From the NCBI RefSeq assembly GCF_006715485.1, contig NZ_VFNH01000004.1, positions 600,318-664,317 of the forward strand: 64,000 nucleotides of DNA, given 5' to 3'. Of the stretch, positions 26,664 through 37,400 are shown piece after piece (within the stretch, counting starts at the first letter, position 1; each line of letters begins with the position of its first letter). Origin of the DNA: Herbaspirillum sp. SJZ107. Its GTDB lineage: Bacteria > Pseudomonadota > Gammaproteobacteria > Burkholderiales > Burkholderiaceae_D. Made by a program: the position numbers and the translations under genes. Under the pieces are notes generated by a model. That model was not told the DNA's origin and ran no database searches. It saw only the letters and a list, made by a program, of their open reading frames with translations.

Positions 26664-28526
26664 ATGTTTGGCTCAGGCATACTCGATACGGTGATCGGTC
26701 TGATTTTCGTCTTCCTGCTGGTCAGCCTGTTCGTCACGATTATCAACGAACTCATCGCGTCGGTCTTGAAGTCGCGGGCGAAATGGCTGCGGCGGGGGAT
26801 CGAGCGCCTGATCGGTGCCAAGTGGATGAAGGACGTGTACGACCACCCCCTGATCAAGGGCTCGGGGCTCAAGGACAAGGGCTGGTTCCTCGACCCGGGG
26901 CCATCGTACATACCATCCCGTTCCTTCGCCAACGTGCTGATGAGCGTTGTCCAGCAGAATGCGTCCGAGCTCGCAAAATGCCAGGAGGAGTTGAGAAACA
27001 TCCTCGACCAGGCTGCCGGCGTCGGCGCCACGGTGGACAGCCTAGTCACGCAGTTGTCGGCGCAGGCCGCCACGCTGGCACAAGGCAGCAATGCACAGAA
27101 GAAAGTTGCCGCCGACCTGGTGCGCCATCTGGACGCGCGCCCCAACCCGGACATGCGTGGCTGGCTGGATGAAGTGAACGCCAGGGTCGACGAACTGCGC
27201 AGATCCGGCAGGCAAGGCCTCACTCCCTTGCTCGACGGCCTGAACAAGCTCGTGGTGGACGGCAGGAATGCCACGCTCGCGATCGACGTGCTGCGCCAAC
27301 GTTTCGATGCGGCCGTGACGACGCTGGGCACGTCGCCGGACGTCCAGGTGCTGAAGGACCAGCTGGTCGCCATGGGCAAGCGGCTGCAGGGGCCTTATAC
27401 CGTGGGTGACGCCTATACCGACATTCGCTGGTTCATCGACGGCCTCTCGGCGCGCTACGTGCGCGAGATGATCGAGGCCGTGCCCGACGGACAGCTCAAG
27501 AAGAGCCTCCTGACCCTGTACCAGGATGCCGGTAACGACATCGAAAAGTTCAAGGAGAACATCGAGGTCTGGTTCAACAACGGCATGGACCGCGTCAACG
27601 GCTGGTACAAGCGCCGTGTGCAATGGGTGAGCCTGGCGGTGGCCATGGTCACCGTGGTCGCGATGAACGTCGATGCCATCCTCGTCTTCCGGCACCTGCA
27701 AACCTATAGCGGCGTTCGTGAAGGCATCGTGGCCCAGGCAACGCAGTTTGCGCAAAAGAATCCTGCGCCGACGCCGGGACCCTTGACCGTTGCCAACGGC
27801 GAGTCCTTCAGCGGGAAAGTGACGCTGAAAACGCCGGGGAAGCCGCAGCCGCCGAGGGTCGCGATCACGACGAGCAACCCCAAGGCCACCACGGTGACGC
27901 CGGAGTCCGTCCCGCTCAACCAGGACAGCCGCGAAATCGAATACCGCGTGGATGTGCATACGGTTGACGACGGTCTCCCCGCCACGGCCACGATCGACTT
28001 CGGCGGCGCCGCCGACCCGGTCACGCTGACCCTCGTGCCCAGCCTGCTGCGTCAAATGGATACGGTGGAGGACAAACTGATGAACCTGGCGCTTCCGATC
28101 GGCTGGGTAAGGGCGGCCGGGACGGATGCCGAAAAGGCCGGCGATTCCAAAAAGCCGGCCGCTCCCGTAAAGCCCACCAGCTCCGCAAAGCCGGCGGCCA
28201 GCTCCGCAAAGCCGGCGGCCAGTTCCGAAAAGCTTGCTGCCGAAAAGGCGAATGGCCAGGTCCTGCCGCGGTGGGGCAGTCTTAAAGAGGATGGCTTGCC
28301 GCTGCTCGCTCAGCACGGGCTCGGCTGGCTGCTGACCGCGCTCGCCGCCACGCTGGGCGCGCCGTTCTGGTTCGACCTGCTGAACCGTATCATCTCGATC
28401 CGCGCCGCGGGCAAGCCGCCCGAGGAAGAACCGAAACCGCCGAAGACGGTCTCGGTACCGGTCGAACCCGGCCAGTCGAAGCGCGAGGCCGACTGGATCC
28501 GGCAGGGCGAGCCGCGCACGCGCTGA
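26664..28526 (+). CDS. Membrane protein, first gene of the export operon
   Basis: A 620 aa protein with an N-terminal helix (VIGLIFVFLLVSLFVTIINE), a long helical and probably coiled region, a second helix near residue 320 (SLAVAMVTVVAMNVDAILVF), an Ig-like stretch, a Lys/Pro/Ala/Ser-rich repeat and a C-terminal helix with GAPFWFDLLNRI. I recall this last motif in unnamed membrane proteins of several phyla, function unknown. The ATG at 26664 follows AGGGGGA; an upstream ATG at 26604 lacks a site. It is 27 bases before the next gene. It may anchor the three large downstream proteins. Confidence 0.75.
   Translation: MFGSGILDTVIGLIFVFLLVSLFVTIINELIASVLKSRAKWLRRGIERLIGAKWMKDVYDHPLIKGSGLKDKGWFLDPGPSYIPSRSFANVLMSVVQQNASELAKCQEELRNILDQAAGVGATVDSLVTQLSAQAATLAQGSNAQKKVAADLVRHLDARPNPDMRGWLDEVNARVDELRRSGRQGLTPLLDGLNKLVVDGRNATLAIDVLRQRFDAAVTTLGTSPDVQVLKDQLVAMGKRLQGPYTVGDAYTDIRWFIDGLSARYVREMIEAVPDGQLKKSLLTLYQDAGNDIEKFKENIEVWFNNGMDRVNGWYKRRVQWVSLAVAMVTVVAMNVDAILVFRHLQTYSGVREGIVAQATQFAQKNPAPTPGPLTVANGESFSGKVTLKTPGKPQPPRVAITTSNPKATTVTPESVPLNQDSREIEYRVDVHTVDDGLPATATIDFGGAADPVTLTLVPSLLRQMDTVEDKLMNLALPIGWVRAAGTDAEKAGDSKKPAAPVKPTSSAKPAASSAKPAASSEKLAAEKANGQVLPRWGSLKEDGLPLLAQHGLGWLLTALAATLGAPFWFDLLNRIISIRAAGKPPEEEPKPPKTVSVPVEPGQSKREADWIRQGEPRTR
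28179..28220 (+). repeat. 21-bp tandem repeat inside a membrane-protein gene
   Basis: Two exact copies of a 21-base unit starting AGCTCCGCAAAGCCGG, plus a degenerate third copy, encode a seven-residue repeat (SSAKPAA). The stretch lies in the linker between the second and third membrane helices of the 26664-28526 protein and could vary in length by slippage without shifting the frame. Confidence 0.8.
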
Positions 28527-28553
28527 GCACGACATTTTTCCGGCGAGGTAACC

Positions 28554-31067
28554 ATGACCCAAAGGATCCTGGCAGTCCTGCCCGAGCCGATCGGCCCGGC
28601 CAACCTGTTTCCCGGGCAGGCGCTCGACATCGTCGATGGCCAGCTCGGCGTCACGGAACTGATCGGCCCGGACTTCCGCCTGGCCCTGGCGGCACAGCAG
28701 GTCACGCTCGATGCCGGCCAGGCGCTGCTGGCGGCGCAGCTGATGCTGCCGGCAGTGGCCGCGCTCGGGGGCTGGCAACCGGTCCTCGACGTCAAGCTGC
28801 CGCTGCTGCCCGACCTGCCTGACGGCTACCGGCTGCCGGGCCTGGACAAGCTGCAGGCCAGGCTGCCGGCCTTGCCGTTGCTGCCCGGCCTCGCCATCGG
28901 GCCCGCCGACGCCACGCTCAGGCTCGGCCTCGAACCCTGGCAGCTTGCGCTGGACAATCCGGACAAGTCGCCCATTGCCGTTTTCAAGGTGCCGGGACTG
29001 GAGGGCATCGCGTTCGACATCACCCGCCTCGTGATCGATGCGTCCGGCGTGACTGAATGCCGGGCGACGCTGAAGCCGGGGACGACCCGGATCGGCGACC
29101 TGGCGCTGGAGGTCGGCGAGGGCACCCTGGTGCTGCGGGGCAAGCGGCTCGACGCGCGGCTGCAGGCCCGCTTCGAGCTGGCCTATTTCCGCGGCGCCAG
29201 CGTCGACCTGCAGCTCGCCGTCGGCGCCGACCTGCCGAATGGAGAAACGACCATCTCGGGCCTGACCCGGGTCGCGAACAACGTCCCGTGGAGCGACCCC
29301 AGCGGCATGCTGCGCTTCGACCAGATGGCGGTCACGGTCGATGTCCAGAACAAGGACGGCAAGGTCGATGCGAAGGTCCGCCTCGGCGGGCGCGTCACCT
29401 TCCAGCCATGCGCGCTGGGGGCCGACGCCGACGCCTGGTTCGGCCGCCTGTTCAGCGGGCTGGCGGTCAGTTTCGAGCATGCCGACCTGGCGCTGGGCGA
29501 CCTTGGCCTGCCGGCGTTCAGTTTCTCGCCGCCCGAAGCCCTGCGCCTGCGGGCCTTCGAGATCTTCGACATGCGGGTACCGACGCTGGCCTTCGAGCCA
29601 TCCGGCGTCAGGCTGATCGGCGCCACGCTGCGCTTCGAGGCTGGCGGCGCGGTCGTGAGCGGCACGGTGGGAAGCATCGCGATCCGGCTCGCGGGCGGGC
29701 CGGCGATCGACTTCAGCAACGGCACGCCGTCGATCGCGATCGAACTCGCCGCACCGGGCGGCTTCAAGGGCCAGGCAAGCCTGGCACAGATCGACGGGCC
29801 GAACGTGCAGGCGGTGCGCGGCTACGGCCGGATTTCGTCGCCGGCGCTGCCACAGGTCGAGGCCAGCTTCCAGATCGGCCGCTTCCGCGAAGACGCGAAT
29901 GGCCCCTGGCTGCCGTCGGTCTCGGTGGTGGCGGCCCAGGACGATGTGAACGTAACGATGTTCCCCGGGGTCGTCGCGACCCGGGTCGAGCTGGGCGCCG
30001 GCATCAATCGGCGGGTGGCCGGCGTCACCGGGCTGTCACTGGCGCAGGCCCGCGCGCGCCTGCGGGACGGCTTGCCGGATGTGTTCCTGCAGGAGAGCTG
30101 GAGCGACGAAAAGACCGACCTGTGCGTGGTCGCGCGCATCTTCGCCGAGTCGTCCCCGACCAAGGGCGCCGAGACGATGTCGCTGTACGTGGCCGACATG
30201 ACGCTCCTCATGACCTCCGACCTGCAATTCGCCGCCTTCGGCAATCTGTGGCTGTACACGCGCCGGTCGGACGCCAGGTCGGCGGACTTCCAGAAGCAGC
30301 CGGCCGCCGTCGGCCTTGCGTTGTTCGATGCGCGCCAGCCGTCCCTGCGTGTGGTGGCGATGACGCGTCCGGACGGGCGTTCGAGCCTGGCCGCATCGAT
30401 CCCGGCGGGGCCGCTGCTCGGGTTGCAGATGCCCCGTTCCCAGCTCGCCTTCGAGGCGGCGCCGGCCGGGACCATGCTGGCGCTCGGACCGGTGGAGGTC
30501 GACACCACGCTCGGACCGCTGCGCGTGGCCGGGTCCACGTCGTTCGTGCTGCGCTCGGCCGGCGGCAGGCTGTATGCGATCTCGCGCTCCGCGCTGTCGG
30601 CGGCGTTCAGCGCTTCCACCGGCAGCGTGGGCATCGGTCCCGCCACCTTCAGCGGGAGCGTCAGCGCCGCCTTTGCCGCATCGCTGGCACTGCTCGGCGA
30701 TTTCCAGGACGGCCGCCTCACCGTGTATGGCCTGGCCCACGCCAGCTGCAGCATCGAACTGGCGTTGCATGTGCAGATCGGCTTCCGCATCGAGATCAGC
30801 GTCGGCTTCGGCAGCGTCACGATTTCGTGGCACGAGGACTGGGATTTCAGGATGGGCATGCACGTCGACCTGGACCTGGAGGCGGCGCTCGACAGCGGCG
30901 GCGGCATCGGCATCGACGGCCGTGCGCGGCTGTCGGTGAACGTGCTCGGCATCAGCGCGGGCCTGGCGCTGCATATCGCTGCCGGCGAAGAGCAGGTGCA
31001 GCGCGGCCGGGCGATTTACCAGGCCGCCGTCACGGAGGTCGATAACCTGCTGGGAGAGCACGCATGA
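28554..31067 (+). CDS. Large unknown protein A (837 aa)
   Basis: A strand-rich protein with no recognised domain. It has no signal peptide and no convincing membrane helix until a moderately hydrophobic, glycine/serine-rich region near residues 680-740. Sequence is rich in alternating hydrophobic residues (LRVAGSTSFVLRSAGG, IGFRIEISVGFGSVTISW), suggesting beta-solenoid or barrel-like structure. ATG at 28554 follows a GAGGT site. Its stop overlaps the next start by four bases. It is co-transcribed with a peptide exporter and so may be a scaffold, surface or cargo protein. Confidence 0.7.
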   Translation: MTQRILAVLPEPIGPANLFPGQALDIVDGQLGVTELIGPDFRLALAAQQVTLDAGQALLAAQLMLPAVAALGGWQPVLDVKLPLLPDLPDGYRLPGLDKLQARLPALPLLPGLAIGPADATLRLGLEPWQLALDNPDKSPIAVFKVPGLEGIAFDITRLVIDASGVTECRATLKPGTTRIGDLALEVGEGTLVLRGKRLDARLQARFELAYFRGASVDLQLAVGADLPNGETTISGLTRVANNVPWSDPSGMLRFDQMAVTVDVQNKDGKVDAKVRLGGRVTFQPCALGADADAWFGRLFSGLAVSFEHADLALGDLGLPAFSFSPPEALRLRAFEIFDMRVPTLAFEPSGVRLIGATLRFEAGGAVVSGTVGSIAIRLAGGPAIDFSNGTPSIAIELAAPGGFKGQASLAQIDGPNVQAVRGYGRISSPALPQVEASFQIGRFREDANGPWLPSVSVVAAQDDVNVTMFPGVVATRVELGAGINRRVAGVTGLSLAQARARLRDGLPDVFLQESWSDEKTDLCVVARIFAESSPTKGAETMSLYVADMTLLMTSDLQFAAFGNLWLYTRRSDARSADFQKQPAAVGLALFDARQPSLRVVAMTRPDGRSSLAASIPAGPLLGLQMPRSQLAFEAAPAGTMLALGPVEVDTTLGPLRVAGSTSFVLRSAGGRLYAISRSALSAAFSASTGSVGIGPATFSGSVSAAFAASLALLGDFQDGRLTVYGLAHASCSIELALHVQIGFRIEISVGFGSVTISWHEDWDFRMGMHVDLDLEAALDSGGGIGIDGRARLSVNVLGISAGLALHIAAGEEQVQRGRAIYQAAVTEVDNLLGEHA

Positions 31068-34000
31068 CCGACCGCTATTTTTTCAAGAAGATCCGCAAGA
31101 CGCAGTGGCTGGGCCTGCGCGTCCCGGCCACGCTGGCGCTGGACATGGGGAACGACGGTATCCTCAAGCCGGTCGGGGAGTGGAAGTACGACGACGCCTC
31201 GCCGGTACCGCCGTGGGCGGGCACGCCGCGGCTGCTGGTATTGCAGGCAAACGGGCCTGGCTTCGAGCCGGTTCTGGCGCCGGCTGCGGGCGCCGGCTGG
31301 GCGCCTTTCCAGCAGAGCCGGCAGGCGCTGGCGGGGGCGGCGCCCGTGGACCAGGACAAGGCGGGCCGGCTGGCGGCCGCCATGGAGCAGGCGGCCGCCA
31401 ATCCGCTGCTGCCATTGCGTCTCTACCAGGCCTACCGTGATTTTCCCGCCGAGCCGAAGGCCGACAATTACGCGGACGATGCAATCCGGCTGGCCCTGAT
31501 CGGTGCGCTGGGCGGCAATGCCGTCGAGCAGACGATCGAAGCCTACAGCGAACTGCTGTTCATCACCGATGCTGCCGCCGGACCGCCGGCGCCGGCGCCG
31601 GAGGTCGATGACGGCGACGGCGATCCCGCCAGGCTGCGCGTGACCGCGTCGCAGTCGGCAGCGGGTGTGACGCTGCAGCTCGAAGCCGATGGCCGGCGCA
31701 TTACCAACGGCAACCTGGCGGCGACGATCGCGGGCGTCGCGGGCGGTGCGGGCGAACCGGGCTTCTCGCCGTTCTACCGCTGGCGCCGTACACTCGGCAT
31801 CGCGCGGCGGCCGTCCGCCGATTCGGGCGCGGTGCTGGTTCCCGCCGACCTCGCGACGATGCGCCCCGGCCTGCCGGACGGCGTGCCTTGGACCGAGCGG
31901 CCATTCCGCGTGAGCGACCGGCTCGGCGCGCAGCAGCTTACCGGCGAGCTGTTGAACTACGAACTCGGGCTGTTCAATGCCCACGGCCGCTGCACCCACA
32001 GCGGCAGCGTGATGCTGAAACGCCAGCGCCTCGATCCGCCCGCGCCACCTCTGCGCGCGCTCGCCCAGCTGCTGCCGCCGCAGGACGGCACCCCGGCACG
32101 CTGCATCGTCACCTTCGTCCTCGCGGCCGACCAGGGCGATCCCGCTGCGCTCGAGGCGGTGGTCTACCGCCAGGACTACCCGGTCGTGCCGACCGGCTTC
32201 TACGGCGACGACGACGACGCCGCGCTCGCGGTGGCGGGCGCGCTCGGCGATCCGAGCGGCGAGGCCTTCGGCGCGGCCCAGCTCCCCACCGGCGGCGACG
32301 GCGACGCCGAGGCCCTGCCCAACCTCTCCAGCCATAACCTGGAAGCGCTGCCCCCGAAGGCGTTGGCGGCGACCGGGCACACCCTGGACGGGCAGGCTGG
32401 CCATCGCCTCGAATTCCCGCTTGACATCGACGCCGGCCGTGCCACCCGGCTGTTCCTGGGCGTGCGCCGCGCAGCGGCCGACGGTACGCCGCCGCCCGAG
32501 TCCCAGGTGGCGGCGCTGCGGCACGAGACCGGTCCCGATCCGGGATCGCTGCGCAGCGTGCCCCATTTCGAGCGATTCTGGGACCCGCTGCCGGCGCCGG
32601 CCTGGCTGGGCGAGGGCGATGCCAGGGTCATGCTGGTGGAGGACGATCCGGCAAAGCCGGCACCGGTCCGCATCGTGATCCAGCATGTCAGGCCGAAAGT
32701 ACCCGCCGAGGACGGCCTGGTGGGCGGTTACCGGCTGTGGATGCGCGACATCGCCGCGCCCGGCGACGGCACGCCGTTCACGGCGGTCGCGCTGGTCCAG
32801 GCCGTGCCGCGCCTGGTCAAGCTGTACGCGCCGATCGAGAGCGGCCGTGGCTGGACCGTCAAGGCCGAGGCGGCGGCGATGAGCGCCGCCCGCCCGGAGA
32901 CGCCGAAGGCGCCCGGCTTCGTCGTGCTGGGCGAGGCGGCGCCGGGGCCGGTCCAGATGCCGCAGGCCACGCCCCAGGCCGGGACCAGGCCGCTGGCCGA
33001 CCTGCTGCGCGAACTGGCCGCAGCCCCTCTCGATGCCCAGCGGCTGCTGGCGGCCGTGCAGGGCTTGCGCGGCGCCGGCACCGCGCGCGACGTGCTGCTG
33101 TCGGTGGCGAAACGGCGCGCCGTCGGACAGGGGCTGGAGCAACTGGACGGCAATTGGGTATTGTTTTACGACCAGCTCGGCAACCTGCTGGGCCGCGCCG
33201 TCCAGTTCTGGCTTCCCGAGGGGCACGGGCTGCAGCCTGATGAAATGCCGCGCGCAGCGTACCGGCTGGCCGAGCTGCCCGGCGCCCAGGATACGGTGGC
33301 ACTGGACGATTTCGGCCGTGCCGCCTGGACCTGGCGTGGCCTCGCCGACCTGTGGCGGCACGAGCTCGAGTGGCTGATCGAAGCGGTGCCGCGCTATGCG
33401 CCGATGCAGCGGCAGCGTGCCGGGCTCGGTGCCGACAGCGGCGAGCCGGCAGCCGCGCTGGCGATGGCGGTGCGCATGCGCGGCGACGGGCCATGGCACC
33501 GGCTGGTGGTGCCGCGGCGGCAGCCGTTCAAGGCCCGCTTCGGCCTGCGCCAGGTGCTGGATGCCGCCGACGACGCCTTCGTCATCGCCCTCGACGCGCC
33601 GCACGAATTCCGGCAGTCCCTCTACAACAGCGTGGCGCGTACCCGGCAAGGCGTGTTGCGCGTGCATGCCGGGCGCGCCGAGAAGCGCTTCCTGTTCAAG
33701 GGCGCGTACGCTGCGGATGGAAACATCCTGCAGGCGTGGCTCGGCAAGGATCCGGTGCAGCCTGTCCCGAGGCCGCCGCAGATGGCTGTCGCGCCGGCCC
33801 CGCGGGACGGCGCGCAGTCCGGTGTGTACGGCGAACTGGTCTACGATGAGCCGCCTTGCCTGGAGCTCACGGTCAGTGTCGGGGCCAGTGCGGACGACAT
33901 GCACAGCGTGCCGCCGTCGACGATCGGTCCGCTGCGGCGCCGGCGTACCCGGTCCTATGCGAGGGAGGCCGGGCTCGCCGTCAGGAAGATGGGGCACGAC

Positions 34001-34432
34001 GTGCTGCACATCGATATCCCGATGGCGCGCCTGGACTGGTTCTACGATGGCGGCAGCCGGCCACGCATCGGCGACCTGGACGCCGGCGGCGAGCTGGCGG
34101 CCTTTTCCGATTTTCCCTTGCTGCGCCTGCCCGACCCGGAGGCCGACATGCTGCTGTTCTTCCGGTTCGGCGACGACGAGCCGCTGGTGCAGGTGGGCCA
34201 CTTCCGCGGTAGCGGCCTGGAGGAGCAGGACTGGCAGACCCCACCCGCGCTGAAGGATGTCGGCGGCCCAGGGTGGGGCGCCATGCGCTGCGACCTCGGT
34301 CTCGAGCCGTCGATCTCGGCAAGCGGCGACCTGCATCTCGAGATGACCAACCCGGTCAGCCTGCCGAAGGAGGTACTGGTGTGCTGGCGCTGCGCAGGAC
34401 TGTCGCTGCCGCCCCTGGGGAGAAGAGTATGA
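31064..34432 (+). CDS. Large unknown protein B (1122 aa)
   Basis: Starts MTDRYFFKKIRKTQWLGLRV at an ATG overlapping the previous stop (ATGA). No domain is recognised. It looks like a multi-domain soluble protein with many short strands and acidic turns (YGDDDDAALAV), and has no signal peptide. Both ends overlap neighbouring genes, so the stoichiometry of proteins A, B and C is probably coupled. GC and codon use match the core genome, so the operon does not look recently acquired. Confidence 0.7.
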   Translation: MTDRYFFKKIRKTQWLGLRVPATLALDMGNDGILKPVGEWKYDDASPVPPWAGTPRLLVLQANGPGFEPVLAPAAGAGWAPFQQSRQALAGAAPVDQDKAGRLAAAMEQAAANPLLPLRLYQAYRDFPAEPKADNYADDAIRLALIGALGGNAVEQTIEAYSELLFITDAAAGPPAPAPEVDDGDGDPARLRVTASQSAAGVTLQLEADGRRITNGNLAATIAGVAGGAGEPGFSPFYRWRRTLGIARRPSADSGAVLVPADLATMRPGLPDGVPWTERPFRVSDRLGAQQLTGELLNYELGLFNAHGRCTHSGSVMLKRQRLDPPAPPLRALAQLLPPQDGTPARCIVTFVLAADQGDPAALEAVVYRQDYPVVPTGFYGDDDDAALAVAGALGDPSGEAFGAAQLPTGGDGDAEALPNLSSHNLEALPPKALAATGHTLDGQAGHRLEFPLDIDAGRATRLFLGVRRAAADGTPPPESQVAALRHETGPDPGSLRSVPHFERFWDPLPAPAWLGEGDARVMLVEDDPAKPAPVRIVIQHVRPKVPAEDGLVGGYRLWMRDIAAPGDGTPFTAVALVQAVPRLVKLYAPIESGRGWTVKAEAAAMSAARPETPKAPGFVVLGEAAPGPVQMPQATPQAGTRPLADLLRELAAAPLDAQRLLAAVQGLRGAGTARDVLLSVAKRRAVGQGLEQLDGNWVLFYDQLGNLLGRAVQFWLPEGHGLQPDEMPRAAYRLAELPGAQDTVALDDFGRAAWTWRGLADLWRHELEWLIEAVPRYAPMQRQRAGLGADSGEPAAALAMAVRMRGDGPWHRLVVPRRQPFKARFGLRQVLDAADDAFVIALDAPHEFRQSLYNSVARTRQGVLRVHAGRAEKRFLFKGAYAADGNILQAWLGKDPVQPVPRPPQMAVAPAPRDGAQSGVYGELVYDEPPCLELTVSVGASADDMHSVPPSTIGPLRRRRTRSYAREAGLAVRKMGHDVLHIDIPMARLDWFYDGGSRPRIGDLDAGGELAAFSDFPLLRLPDPEADMLLFFRFGDDEPLVQVGHFRGSGLEEQDWQTPPALKDVGGPGWGAMRCDLGLEPSISASGDLHLEMTNPVSLPKEVLVCWRCAGLSLPPLGRRV

Positions 34433-37400
34433 AGATGGCTGAGGAGAGCCCGCTGCAATTGCCGGCCGGCGCCGGGGCGGCCGAAGGGCTGGGCCGCGGA
34501 GAACGCACGATCGCCTGGTTCGGCGACCAGCAACGCCAGGCCGACGTGGTCTACGTGGCGGACGGCCGCATCGTCGCGCTGCATGGCGGCACCGACGCTG
34601 CCATGGCGAGCGCGTACGGCGAATGGCAGGACGGCATCGTCGCGCGGACCACCCGCGCGGGCGACCCGGCCCGCTTCCTTGCCGGCCAGTGGCTGTCCAG
34701 CGGCGACCTGGTGGGTGGAAGCCTGCTCGCGCGCGCCCTGGAGCGTTTCTTTCCCGGCAGCGGCGACGACCTGCCGGCGCTGCAGATCGACGACCGCGCC
34801 GTGCTCGGGCTGGGCGGCGTGACGGGCGCTGCCACGCTCGACGCCCGCCACTGGGCGGCCGCGGTGGCCGGCGAGCTGACCCTGCCCGGATTGGCCGAAC
34901 CCATCGCGCTGCGGCCGGCACTGGCCACCCTGCAGGACGATGTACTGGCACTCGAAGAACCCGGCATCGATCCCGGGCCGGGCGCGCCGGCATCGCTCCT
35001 GACGCTGACCCTGGCGCTCGGGCGCGACGGCCAGCCGGCCGGGCCGGCGCCGGACCGGGTACCGGCGATTGCGCTGGAATCGGCGGTTGCGCTCCTGCTC
35101 GACGAAAAGCTCGACGGCGCCTGGGAGCGGCCGTCGCCGCTGTGGCTGCCGACCAGCGGCGGGCTGTTGCGCATCGAGCAGGGCGACATGGAGCGCGCGC
35201 CCTACCTGTTTTCCAGCGAAAGCCGCAACATCGACGTGCGGCGCTGGTTCCCTGCGCTGCCGGCCGGCGCCCAGGCGCGGCTGATGCTCGACCGCAGCGG
35301 TCCGAAGAAGCTGAGCGCGGTCGACGAAGGCCACCGTATCGTGTTGACCCTGGAGGTACGCTGGCCTGCGCTGGTGCTGGTCCTGCCCGGCATGGCCATC
35401 GACGGCCGCGTCCTGCCGGCGCCGCGCCTGCCGCCCGGCGCGGCAGCGCTGGACCAGGCGCTGCCGCTGCAGCTGGTGCCGCCGCACCTGTGCGGCGGGC
35501 GCGCCAGTCCCTGGCAGCTCGCATGCGGCGCCGACATGCGCCTGCGCTGGCAGCGGCCGGACGATGGCGACGGGCCTCCGGGCCTGACCCACTTCATGGC
35601 GCACGACAACTGGGTGCTGCCCCCCGAAGCGGCGCGCAACGACGCGCCGGGGATCTCGGCGCTGCGGGTACTGGTGCCGATGCTGCCGGACGGCCGCGAG
35701 CAGGCGTTCGTGCTGCGCGCCGAGGCCGGGTCCGCCGGGGCGCCCGCCATGCTGCTCGAAGCGCTCGGCACCTTCGGCACGATGGCGCCGGAAGCGCTCG
35801 ATTTCGGACCGCTGGCAGGGTTCGATGCCGCCGCCGGGCCATTCCGGGAGCTCTGGCCGGCGCTGCCGGCAGCGCCGGCGCCGGCTGCCGAGCCTGCCGT
35901 CCTGCGCAGCGTCTACCGGATGCTGCCGCCGGGTGTGGCGGCCGAGGGCGTGCCGGCTTCGTACGAGGCCACGCGCGTCCGCCCGGGTGCGCCTGTGCCG
36001 GCCGCCGAGCCGCCGGCATCCGCCGTGACGGCCGCGGAAAGGCCGCACCAGACCCGGGCTTACCGGCCCGGCAGCCAGCAGGCGGAAGTGCGCCACGAGG
36101 ACGCCACGGCCTGGCCGGGCAAGCGCTTCGGCTGGGACGACCGGCAATTCCTGGAATCCGCGGGCTTTGCGGAAGCAGGCCTGCCGGCGCCCGACCCGGC
36201 GCTGGCGTGGGCCGAACTGCCCGCGCCGGGCAGTGCCGCCACGACCACGCGCTGGATCAGGCTCGGTGACGACTCGCTGACTCCGCTGGCGACGCCCGTG
36301 CCCGTGCCGGCGCCAGGGGAGGCTGCACCGGCGCTCTGGCCCGCGCTTTGGCCCGATATCGTGCTGGAGACGCCGAGCCTGGCCGACGACGACCCGGCGC
36401 AGGTGCGCTGGGGGCTGGCGCAGCTGGCGGTGACCGAGCGCATCGCCGGCGGTACCAGCGCCTTCACGCTGGCGGCCGGGACTGCGCGGGCGCAGGTTCC
36501 GGTCGAGGTCCAGCATTATGTGAACCGCGTCGTGGTGGCCGGTGCGCCGGCCACGTCGGTCGTGGCCGGCATCGCGCAGGCCGTCACGACCGCCAGCCTG
36601 AACCGTATCTACCTGGAACTGGAACGCCGCGGCGGCAGGCTGGTGGTGATGCGCGCGATGCTCGGCTGGAGTGCCAGCCGGGCCTTCGGCCTGCCCAGGA
36701 AGGATGCGGGCACCGGCCCGGACTTCCACGTCACCGAACGCTTCGAGCGCGTGGACGGCGTGCTGCGCCGCTCGGCCGAGTACAACGGCGTGCTGTCGCG
36801 CCAGGTCGACGTGCGCCATGCGGTGGACCTGTACTTCTGGGATGTGCTGCAGGAGGAGGCCACCGCCACGCTGCGCGTCATTTGCCATTACCGCATCAAC
36901 CTCGGCGGCACCAGAGGGACGACGTCGATCTGCGCACTCCAGGATGCGGCGCTGGACGGCGACGCGCTCGACCTGGCGGCCGACATCGCGATCCTGCGCG
37001 CCCCCAACGAGGCCCAGGTGCGGCGCCTGTCCTATCCATGGGATCCGGACCGGCGCAAGCTGTTCCGGCTGCTGTTCGACACCGCACCGGTTGCCTACGA
37101 ATTCGGCGGTTTCCTGCGGGTGCGCGCCGCTGCGGCTGACAATGTCCAGATGGTGCCGGTCGACCACAGCGCCGAGGCGCGCGTGGTGCCGGCCTGGTTC
37201 CTGTGCGACCGCGACCTGGTCCCGTGGTTCGACGGCAGCAACGCCTTGCCGGCGGCACAGCGCGACAGCTGGACCGCCGAAGGCCTGCTGCGCAGCGCGC
37301 CTCCGGGCGAGGGGCAGGGGAAGCTGGCTATCCAGTTGTACAGCGTCGGCAATTTCAACCTGTCGAAGTGGTATGCATCCACCCTGATCGGCACCTTGGG

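Noticed and set aside
34273..34428. Longer N-terminus for large protein C
   Set aside because: The frame is open, but this stretch is coding for protein B in another frame and the ATG at 34429 has a good ribosome site and an ATGA overlap.
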